Below are positions 55,729-64,000 of a stretch of DNA of 64,000 bases, piece after piece. Under the pieces are notes generated by a model that saw only the letters and a list, made by a program, of their open reading frames with translations, was not told the origin of the DNA and ran no database searches. Each line of letters begins with the position of its first letter. Positions within the stretch are counted from its first letter, which is position 1. Made by a program: the position numbers and the translations under genes. This DNA comes from Phanerochaete sordida (Eukaryota; Basidiomycota; Agaricomycetes; Polyporales; Phanerochaetaceae), in contig BPQB01000076.1 of assembly GCA_019973155.2 (NCBI GenBank), positions 98,802-162,801 of the forward strand, read 5' to 3'.

Positions 55729-56476
55729 CATGGCCCACGCAGACCACACCCGCGATCCCTGGTCCGTGCGGACACATTCCCCACGTCTAGCAAAGCATGC
55801 TGACCGTCTCCATATAGCCCATGGGTTATTCTCTCCGACTTTGGCAGTGCTTTCGCCATGGGCGCGGTAGGTGGAACCATCTGGCACGGCATAAAAGGTG
55901 CACGGAACTCGCCAAGGGTACGTCAAATTGCATCTACACCGGAGTCTTCCCTCACGTATGTGCAATATTCAGGGTGACCGTTTCGTCGGAGCCATGTCCG
56001 TCATCAAAGCTCGTGCGCCAGTAACAGGCGGCAACTTCGGTGTTTGGGGTGGCATGTTCTCAACGTTCGACTGCGCTGTCAAGGGCTGGAGGCAGAAGGA
56101 GGACATGTGGAATGCTATCATCTCTGGTTTCTTGACTGGTGGCTGTCTTGCTGCTCGAAGTGAGTCTTTCGTCATTTGCCCCCTCCCGCTACCTCGGCGT
56201 TTGTCGGGTGTCGCCTTGCATTGTTGCGTCTGGAGCTGTAGCTGACAGCTATACACTAGGTGGTCCCCGATCTGCTCTCGGATCAGCCATTGCTTGCGGT
56301 ATTCTCCTCAGTGTGTTCGAAGGTGTCGGCGTTTTGATATCACGAGTATTCAACGACAACACGAGGCCTCAGCTACCACCATGTGAGCCATTCTCGTCTG
56401 TCTCACGATCTAAGCTCATCGTCTATCGCTTCCAGTACCCGAAAACATGCAACCACAACCCGCCATTGCATCATGA
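55729..56476 (+). CDS. TIM17: Mitochondrial import translocase subunit Tim17
   Basis: Inner-membrane subunit of the TIM23 complex. Exon 1 is [10 protein letters not shown](C), joined by a TG|C junction to [20 protein letters not shown], then [94 protein letters not shown] and [21 protein letters not shown] last exon gives [16 protein letters not shown]. Four hydrophobic segments and the GA-GG repeats match the Tim17/22/23 family. Near the ATG, the conserved acidic DHTRDP matches yeast Tim17. Confidence 0.95.
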
Positions 56477-56779
56477 GCTCCCTTCTACGTTTCGCCCTAG
56501 CTCCTGGACCTTAGATGTATTAATTCCTGCTCTTCTGCTATCGCTGTCTACTCGCTACTCATCCCTTTCTATGCTATATCATATTCAATGCACTACAGGT
56601 CTTGAAGTCAGTACGTCGTTCGAGTTGTGTGAACGCAAAGTAACCCTTTGTGGCTTGGAGCTCTTCCCAAATCAACCATCAGACATTTGAGAGGTCAGTT
56701 CCGTCCTGAATCCGCAAAACTGATGAAAAATGCTAGGTTTATGCTACAGTGCGTCTGAGCACAGCCAGGATGCTCCACG
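56477..56779. other. Convergent 3' spacer
   Basis: About 300 nt between the TIM17 stop and the stop of the FMN-dehydrogenase gene. AT-richer, as expected of 3' UTR sequence. Confidence 0.5.
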
Positions 56780-58406
56780 TCAGTCAAGCTTCACCAAGAC
56801 CTTATCCGCCTTCCCACGAATCTCGTCGATGCTCTTATACCCGGACAGCCCTAGAGTGACTTCGAGATCCGAAAGCGTGCACCTTAGTACCTCTTCGACT
56901 CCTTCTTGACCTCCAACAGCCAGACCATACATGAACGGACGACCCACTGCCATTCGTGCGTCAACACACAATCATCAAGCAGGAAGGACATTGACGTACG
57001 CAGGATGCCTTGTGCGCCGAGAGCGATGGCCTTGATAACGTCGCTACCAGTGCGTATCCCAGAATCGAAGAGCACAGTGAACTTGCCGCTGTCTTGTGCT
57101 GCCTTCACCTTCGGCGACGCGCATATTTGCTGCAGCGCCCAAGCAGTCGGTGCGGACCCCTCGACCTGGCGACCACCTGCTCCCAATTCAGCCCGCATTC
57201 GATCATTCAAGGCAATCTGACGTACCGTGGTTGGAGACAACGATTCCATCGACATGGTTGTCAATCGCAAGCTCGGCGTCCTCGACGGACATGATGCCCT
57301 TCAGGATGAGCGGTCCGTCCCAGTTGTCGCGGATAAACTTGAGGTCCTTCCAGGTGTTGAACTTGCCGGAATTCGTCTGTTGGATCCACTTGGTCGCCAT
57401 CTTGACCGTTCGCCGCACCTTCTCATCGCCTTGCGCGAACAAGCGATCCATGCGCTCCGGGTCGTACGGGAACGCAGGCACATCCAGGATTGGCTCCTCG
57501 CCGTGCTTCTTCATGAAGACCGGGTCCGAGAGCCCTACCTGCGAGCCGACGCCGTGGACGAAGGGCAGGTACGATACCGCGAGGTCGTGCGGGCGCCAGC
57601 CGATGATGACCGTGTCGAGCGTCACGATCAATGCGCTGAAGCCGCTGGCCTTCGCACGGCGCATGACGGATAGGGTGCAGTCGTTGTCCACCGGCCTAGG
57701 TAGTCGAATGCAAACGTGAGTCAAGAATATGATGTGCCAACGTACAGTAAGCTCACCAGTATATTTGGTACCAGCGGTGACCGTCGCCATTCGCTTGTCC
57801 GACCATCTCGATAGAGCGACTTGATGCGTTAGACATCGTATACGTGACTCCAACCGCGGCAGCGGCAGCGGCGGTTGCACACTCTCCGTCAGGATGCATA
57901 AGACCCTGGACGCCAATTGGAGCGACGATGATGGGTGTGCTGTGCTCCCTGCCAAACAGCTTGACCTGCACTGGCCGTCAGCGGAAAGCGTTTGGGAAGT
58001 CGGAGGTAACGCGCCTTCAGACTACGATCTGTCACGTCGCGAAGCATCCTCGGAATGATCTTCCATTTGGCGAGCTCTTTGCGGTTCCCGATGTCTGCTG
58101 CACAGTTCCCCGCGCTCGAGAACACGTACAGAAACGAGTCTGTACCATCGGCCTCAGCAAGCTCCCTTCAGCGCATGCAAAGCACTCACTGGGGTATCCC
58201 TTCAGCTTGTCCTTCGCCTTCTCCTCGAGCTCGTCCATGTACAGCGTGCCGAGCGTAGGTGGCTTCCGCTGGTGGTAGATGTCCGCCATGTACTGCGTCC
58301 ATGTCTTCTCGGCGCCATATGGCGACTTTACAGCCTGCTTCACGGCTTCGGCGGCGGTGGACGACATCGCGAACAGGCTCCTCGTCGGACGCAGCGTAGC
58401 ACTCAC
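56780..58406 (-). CDS. FMN-dependent 2-hydroxyacid dehydrogenase/oxidase
   Basis: Oxidises an L-2-hydroxy acid such as lactate, using FMN. Start at 58406 (MSATLRPTRSLFAM) or the second ATG 36 nt in; the first could add a targeting peptide. Landmarks: YGAEKTWTQYMADIYHQRKP, LAKWKIIPRMLRDVTDRSL, VKLFGREHSTPIIVAPIGVQ, GLMHPDGECATAAAAAAVGV, TYTMSNASSRSIEMVGQANG, HRWYQIYWPVDNDCTL, SALIVTLDTVIIGWRPHDLA, PLILKGIMSVEDAELAIDNH, VDGIVVSNHG spliced to GRQVEGS, FTVLFDSGIRTGSDVIKAIA. The Lys, His and Arg catalytic residues are present (LKG, SNHGGRQ). There is no cytochrome b5 domain, so this is not a flavocytochrome b2. It resembles fungal lactate oxidase-like proteins. Confidence 0.88.
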
Positions 58407-59073
58407 GAGCTGGACACAGGGGCCGCACGCTTCGCCCGGTGTCCCGGCTGGCCCTTATAAGGCGGGCGCGCTGAAACCCCCTGTGCGCGCCCGGGCCGCA
58501 GCGTGCCCATTACCGTCGTCGTAGGACCCTCGTGTGTGCACTGACGGTGGCCCGTCGGTCGCTGGGAATGCATCCGGAATGCGGGTGAGAGCGCTGCCCT
58601 CGGCCGAGTGTGCGAGTCTCCTGAACGGAGGCGACGCAGGCGTGCCCAGGTTTCAGCACCACGGCGATCAGACAGCGCGGGCGAATGGGATAGGTGACCG
58701 GGGAATGGCCGGGCCACGCCAATCGCTCAAGTGATGATGCAGGAGGGCACTTGACCTCCATTTTCTCGAGAAGGACAACCTCTGACCAGGATTGTTCTGA
58801 TAAGGCGTGCTATTGTGGACGCCTGCAGGGTCGCTTTGGAGCAGCTATGATTCACACAGTCACCCTAGAGCACATGCGGAATGGGCATTGCGACCTGCTG
58901 TCGGGAATCGAAGTCGTGTGTCACTACAAATAGTCCCGCAAAGCTGGGTCCAATGCTGACATGGCTGGCGGAGGGCGTAAGCCGCGAGCCTTGTCCTCAA
59001 CCTGTCGAAGTCTCGGTGGCACTAGAACGATAGTATGCGACACACGTCCCTGTAGCATTTCCGAGGACAGCGG
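58407..59073. other. Intergenic region between FMN-dehydrogenase and F-box genes
   Basis: About 670 nt, GC-rich near 58430-58700. No coding exon is recognised. Confidence 0.5.
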
Positions 59074-60965
59074 TCAATCGCGCGGGGTCATGGTCAGAAG
59101 TGGGATGACGTACTTAGGATGGACGCTCCGCACGACGATGCAGTCCTCGTTGATCTGGTAGCCATCCCGCTCCGAGACTTTCAGGTCGGATACGGTTTTC
59201 CGGAACGGCAGAGCTGTTTTGACAGGCTTCATCCAGACGTCGGGGTGGTTAATCTCTGTATACCCGAGGCCATAGATGGGGAGTTCCTGGGGCGTCATCT
59301 CGCGCACCAGGCAAGCCGGCCTGCTGAGCTCCCTGCGCAGAAGGTACGGCGAGGTGAAGTCGTACAGGCATAGGACGTCCTTCTTCTGCCCGCGTGTCTC
59401 TGTCTGGACGGGCTCTACGGTGATACACCGCATGTGCGATAAATGGGCATGGTGCGTCGCTCGGATTTCTGGAATCATCCTAGTCCAGCAGGCCCATCTA
59501 TCCCACGGAACAGCTACTGTTCTTTGGTTCGGTGATGCGCTGGCTCGCGCTGCGCGGGCGATGTCGCGTAGCGTCCTGTTGGAGACTAAAACGGAGTAAT
59601 TCTTCCATTCGCCGTTGCTCTTCAGCATCCAGAGTTGCAAAGCGAGCATCTGATCTTCGGGAGATGCATAGTAGGGTACATCCAACTTCCTGTGGACACC
59701 ACGAGCAGCTGAAGTGAACGGCCTGCCAAAGAGGTCGAGTCGCGCGCACTCGACGCCTCGTTGTGTCGCTGGGAGGTGAAAGACGGTAGTCGCGTAGTGC
59801 TTCATGGCGTGTTCGTATGTGCAGGGCTTGGCACGAGTCGTAGCACAGTCGAACAAAGGGAGTATTCCCTCGACATCTGTTTCCTCATCGAAGTCGTCGC
59901 CTGTCGTGATCATGGGCACCAGCAGTTGGCCGGGGCCAATGAACATGAAGGAATGCGAGGTGTACCCGTGCTCAAGGTCACCGTGCATGTTCTAGGTTGT
60001 GAGATCAGGACACAATCATTACTTTAACGAAAACCTTTCGAAAACACTCACAAGTAACATCTCTCCCGTCTTCCAGTTCCATATCCACAGCTCCGTAGAC
60101 TGCAAGAACGTATCTTCGTACACCATCATCCCGATATAGTCGTCCGAAACCATGATGTCCAGGCACCGGTCCTGAAGGAGGTCGCGAGTATCGATGGGAG
60201 CAGTAATCTGAACTGGCGATCCGAGAGGATGCACCGAGTGTGACTCGAGTGAGCGGAAATGGAGGTTGAAGAAGTACTCATGCCCGTCGGTTCTGCGATG
60301 GAAACGCATTAGTACTGAGTAGCCGGCGAAACAGATTGTCGGGATACTTACGTCTCCTCCACGAGAACGAGTAAATCCTGCCCTTGGTCGAGGGTGTACT
60401 CAATCACCTCGAACCCAAAGCCATCGTACTTGGTCTCCTTGTAGAGGATATCACGGTGACGAGACGGAAGCTGGCTGCAGATCAGGGTGCAATCGCCGCC
60501 CATCTGCGCGAGGATGCTCCCGGATATGTGGGCACACGACTCCTGCAGGACGGGTCCGAATGCCTCCAGCGTCCAGTCGAAGAGCCTCCAGGCGTGCGTC
60601 GACCTGCGCAGCCTTTCCAAGCGAGAGGCTACGCTGACGTGCGAGTCGCACTTGTCGATATTGCCCGTGAGCTCGAGGTCAATCTGATATTGCAGCTGGG
60701 CCGTCGTGTCGATGACGTCGCGGAAGAGTCTCGACAGCTGACATGTGGTGAGCACCCTTCGTATGTCGCAAATAACCTAGAGAAATAATACCTTCCTGCA
60801 TCTGACGAGGTTGAGGACGTCCAAGTGGCGCAGGATCTGGGCAATCAGCTCTGCGGGGAGTGTCGACAGCTCGATGCCATTTTCGCGGGTGGCAGAGCCC
60901 GCAGCACCACATACAGCACCTAGAAGTGAGACAGCGTTAGAAAAGCAAGCCTTATCTTCCGACAT
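59074..60965 (-). CDS. F-box protein
   Basis: Substrate-receptor candidate for SCF ubiquitin ligases. Start MSEDKACFSNAVSLLGAVC at 60965. The F-box is ELSTLPAELIAQILRHLDVL, NLVRCRK, then CRLFRDVIDTTAQLQYQIDL. The rest (about 480 residues) has a beta-rich look, with repeats of the type DYIGMMVYEDTFLQSTELWI WNWKTGE and HSFMFIGPGQLLVPMITTGD, similar to the WD40-like C-termini of many agaricomycete F-box proteins. It is divided by short introns at about 60780, 60340 and 60000. Stop at 59074. The target is unknown. Confidence 0.82.
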
Positions 60966-61209
60966 GCGTTGGCCAATTCCAGAGCCAGTGGCACTCACTC
61001 ATATTGTCCGCAGTCGGCGGGCACCAGCTGGATCAGGTCGAAGATGATCACCGACTCCGATGCGCGCTTGCGGACCAACGATATGGAGTCCCGGGGTCTC
61101 ACGCGGGACCCCCGATACCTCAGAACGCCAGGAAGGAGCAAGGGTACAAAATATTCATTCACAAATACAGGAAGCCTGAATGTCGAGAAGGCGCCTAAGA
61201 AAGATGACT

Positions 61210-63302
61210 CTATGCAGCGATTGAGTCCAGCATCTGCTCAGCAGCAATCCTGGCCTCGCCGCCGTCCTTCCATAGCTCCAGCGCCGCGTCGCGCAGCTTC
61301 TGGATATTTGCACGTTTCCGCGCTCCGTCCTCGCCCAGGGCCTTCTCGAGCAAAGCGTTGGCCTCTGCACGTACGGCCACGAGTGTGCCCGTTGGGGTCT
61401 TCCCAGTGCGGTGGATGGGTTTGAGGCCCCACGGTCCATTGCGCACCTCAAGGAGCTCGTACGCGACGTCGAGGTTGTCGGTCAGGTGCACGACATTCAG
61501 AGGCTGGTCGCCCTGGAAGGGCCAGCATATCCTAAAGCAACGTAAGTCGTCGGACGTCTCAGGGAGACAAGGGTGGAAATACATAGGTACTCCGGCATGG
61601 ATAGACTCGACGATGCCGTTGAACCCTCCGTGTGTTACGAACCATCCAGTGACCTATGCCATTGTGTGAGCTGACACGCTGCAGGTAGATAATGTTACGC
61701 ACAGGATGTTCCAAGATTGCTTGCTGAGGTGCCCATGGGACGAATAGGCCCGTTCCGGAAGCCTTCACCTTTGCTACGGTCTCTTCTGGAAGTTGGCAGA
61801 ACGGAGATGCATGCGCCATGATCTGCAGAATCGGGGGAATCAAATGAGCAAGGTGTTACCAGGGTCAATTAGAGCACTGACGAATGGGATTTTCTTGTCT
61901 AAGAGCACGTCCAGGAAGGTCCACATCTTCTCCGGCTGAGTCGGCCAGAAGACCGTGCCGAGGGAGATCTGCGCAGGTCGTAGCTTTAGCCTGCGCAGTC
62001 CAATGAAACATAGCTGAGGACATACGTATAGCATGGAGCGTTCACCGTGCTTCTCCAGGACGTTCTTCAAAAAACTTGAAATCTCAGGCGAGCCCGCGAT
62101 CCCACCCCGCTCGATCTCTGCCTCCCGCTCCGTCTGCGGCAGCAGGGGGCCCAGGAGGCGCAACGGCTCGAACCCGCGGGCCGCCGAAAATTTCGCAAAC
62201 AGGTCGATAATCTCGGGCGGCTCGATGCACGCCATGGAGGCGGAGATTAGCCCGTTGCAGCGGTAGATGAGGCTATTTTATATAGAGTGAGCAACCCACC
62301 CCTGACGATTGTCAAAGCGAACATACTCGGGGACGGTCAGGTAGAACGGTCCCAGTTCCCCCGGGTCGAAGTAGAGCTGTGGTAATATTGTTTTGAGGAA
62401 AGTATGCCTCAAATGAAGTGTACGCACCTCCTGTGGGTACTGCTCGTAGTCGTGTATCGGCGGAAGACCCGGCGCCGCCAGGATCTCGTCCGTCGGGCCG
62501 CCCATTACCTGTCGCATTGGTCATGAGCATGAAAAGACAAACGACGCGAACACCAGCGGCAACAGACCTCGTTCGTCGCCTGCCCGAGCGTCCTGCCCTC
62601 CCCCACGCCCTTCTCAATCGCCGCCAGCATCCCCGCGATCTCCCCCTCGTCAACCTTGGTGCGCAGCACGTGCATCGAGAGCAGCGACGGCGGCATCGAC
62701 ACGAACACCTTCAACGCCGCGTCGTATTTCCGTGCGCTCGCGACGTACTCGTGCCCGAGGATCTGCGCCCCGTCAGCCGCGTATCTCATTTGCATAGAGA
62801 CGACTGACATCGACGACGAGCGCGTGCGGCGCGCGCAGCGCGGGCAGCTCGCGCGTCGCCACGGCGCAGGGCACGGGCTGCGCGGCGAGCACGCGCTGGA
62901 CCGTGCCGTCGAACGCGGCGGCGACGACGCGCCGGTCGAACATGTCCGTCTCGTGCTGCGCGAGCCCGACGAGCCTGTCCCCCCGCATCAGCAGCACTCT
63001 CGACCATGCGTGCGCGGCCGTGCGGCGCGGGGCGCGGGGCAGCGTACCGGATGCGCGCGCGCGCCGCGTCCTCGCCCTCCTCGAAGTGGCGCGCGAGCTC
63101 TTGCGCGCAGAGCGCGTGCATGCGGCGCGCGGTGAGGAACGTGACGTCCGCGGCGCGCAGGCGCACGATGCGCGCCGCGAGCGCGCACAGCGGGCGGACG
63201 TGCCCTGCGCCCGCGTCAGCGCGCCGTCGCTGCACAGGAAGGGCACGCACCCCAGCCCATGTCGGCCGCGATCGCGATGTGCAGCGGGGTCTTCGGGACC
63301 AT
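61210..63302 (-). CDS. UDP-glycosyltransferase (GT1), copy 3
   Basis: Start MVPKTPLHIAIAADMGWG at 63302, with the same intron splitting WG-HVRPLCAL as in copies 1 and 2. Its 5' half is extremely GC-rich (codons rich in GCG/CGC). Landmarks: DILGHEYVASARKYDAALKV, FYLTVPEYVRFDNRQ, ISASMACIEPPEIIDLFAKF, RLLGPLLPQTEREAEIERGG, RSMLYISLGTVFWPTQPEKM, IMAHASPFCQLPEETVAKVK, WAPQQAILEHPVTGWFVTHG, GFNGIVESIHAGVPMICWP and QGDQPLNVVHLTDNLDVAYE. It ends MLDSIAA-stop. It faces copies 1-2 across 10 kb of unrelated genes. Confidence 0.9.
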
Positions 63303-63657
63303 GGTCGTGTGGTGCGGTGGTGAGTGCAGGTGAGAGGGTGGGGCGCGCGTCGAGGTGTAGGCAGCTTTTATGTGTGCTGCGCGAGCGACCGGTGCCACGC
63401 GGGGACGATCAGCATCTCAGAGCAATTTAGCTGTGGCGAGGCCGGCCGTCGGGCTATCACAGACAAAGTCACTTGCGCCCCTGCACGCGTCGGAGGCTCT
63501 GGCGGGGCCGCAGGCAGCGCGAGGGGTGATGTCGTCTATTCGCACATCTGTATCACCTACAAGATTCCTGTGCTCGCCCCTGCACCCCGCTGATGGCCCG
63601 TACCCGCCTGAGCCCGCCGCGCGCCCCGCCCCCAAATCCACCCGAGGCCTTCCCCGC
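63303..63657. other. Spacer between UGT copies 3 and 4
   Basis: 355 nt between the start of copy 3 and the stop of copy 4. No gene seen; it holds the copy 3 promoter. Confidence 0.5.
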
Positions 63658-64000
63658 CTACGCCGCAATCGCGTCGAGCAGCTGCGCGGCGGCGGCGCGC
63701 GCCCCGCCCCCCTCCCTCCACATCCCCGCCGCAACACCCCTAAGCTCCAACACCCGCGCCCGCTTCTGCTCCCCATCGCGCCCAAACACCTCCCGGAGCA
63801 CCTCACGCATCTCCTCGCGCGCGGCGGCGAGCGTGCACGCGGGCGCGGCGCCGGTGCGCCGGAGCGGCTTCGACGCGTGTGCGCCGGTGCGCACTGCGGT
63901 GAGCTCGTACGCGATGCCGAGCCCGGCCGTGAGGTGCGCTGCGTTTGCGGGTTGGTCGGCGCCGAGTGGCCAGCAGATCCTCCGGGGGGGGGGGGGGGGT
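63658..64000 (-). CDS. UDP-glycosyltransferase (GT1), copy 4, partial
   Basis: Only the last coding exon is in the window: ICWPLGADQPANAAHLTAGL, GIAYELTAVRTGAHASKPLR, RTGAAPACTLAAAREEMREV and LREVFGRDGEQKRARVLELR, ending LLDAIAA-stop at 63658. The exon opens at the same place (the ICWP junction) as the last exon of the other copies, just after a C-rich polypyrimidine tract that runs into the window edge. The rest lies beyond 64000. Confidence 0.85.
   Translation of the reverse strand, partial: PPPPPRRICWPLGADQPANAAHLTAGLGIAYELTAVRTGAHASKPLRRTGAAPACTLAAAREEMREVLREVFGRDGEQKRARVLELRGVAAGMWREGGGARAAAAQLLDAIAA
63978..63999. repeat. Homopolymer G run at the window edge
   Basis: About 17 consecutive G residues on the + strand (a C-run on the minus strand), inside the last intron of UGT copy 4. 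Its true length may be an assembly or base-calling artefact. Confidence 0.6.

Noticed and set aside
56780..58406. Flavocytochrome b2 (CYB2)
   Set aside because: No cytochrome b5 heme domain precedes the FMN domain.
63978..63999. Poly-G tract as a telomere
   Set aside because: No TTAGGG-type unit; it lies in an intron of a UGT gene.

Overview
This 64 kb window is nuclear DNA from a filamentous basidiomycete, most likely a wood-decaying agaricomycete. The evidence is gene density with many 45-70 nt GT-AG introns, family content (a GH45 endoglucanase of the Phanerochaete Cel45A type, CBM1 modules, DUF6593, fungal 7TM proteins, expanded GT1 UDP-glycosyltransferases) and an intron-bearing fungal tRNA-Phe. 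The species is not determined. A Polyporales/Phanerochaetaceae-like white-rot fungus is my inference from the strong resemblance of the first gene to PcCel45A.

Layout, left to right. 0.9-1.6 kb: secreted GH45 endoglucanase. 1.8-6.8 kb: a divergent DNA-maintenance pair, translesion polymerase kappa (-) and a RecQ-like helicase with a decayed Walker A motif (+). 7.7-9.1 kb: fungal 7TM protein (-). 10.1 kb: tRNA-Phe(GAA) with a 9-nt intron. 10.5-11.6 kb: WBP4/FBP21-like splicing factor (+). 12.2-17.1 kb: a convergent HET-like and caspase-like gene pair, both from cell-death protein families. 18.1-19.8 kb: Beclin/Atg6. 20.5-23.3 kb: glutamate-cysteine ligase. 23.6-28.2 kb: RraA-like protein (-), VanZ-like membrane protein (+), Mmc1-like mitochondrial protein (+). 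28.25-32.55 kb: GH27 alpha-galactosidase and two tandem stand-alone CBM1 proteins, all on the minus strand and all with a TATAAG box about 47-51 nt before the ATG.

33.8-37.8 kb: PH-domain/coiled-coil scaffold (+). 37.9-39.0 kb: DUF6593 protein (-). 39.6-40.3 kb: ATP synthase delta subunit (+). 40.6-45.4 kb: large AlkB-type 2OG-Fe(II) dioxygenase with Cys clusters (+). 45.9-50.7 kb: two tandem UDP-glycosyltransferases (+). 50.8-56.5 kb: Trm11, a CDCA7-type 4CXXC zinc-finger protein and Tim17. 56.8-61.0 kb: FMN-dependent 2-hydroxyacid dehydrogenase and an F-box protein (-). 61.2-64 kb: two more UDP-glycosyltransferases (-), the last cut by the window edge.

Most genes are housekeeping. The parts that look like local systems are the GH27/CBM1 group, the HET-caspase pair and the four-member UGT family. 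Many genes are broken into short exons, and I assembled them by checking GT/GC-AG junctions and phase by eye. Exon boundaries given to the base were checked; others are approximate.
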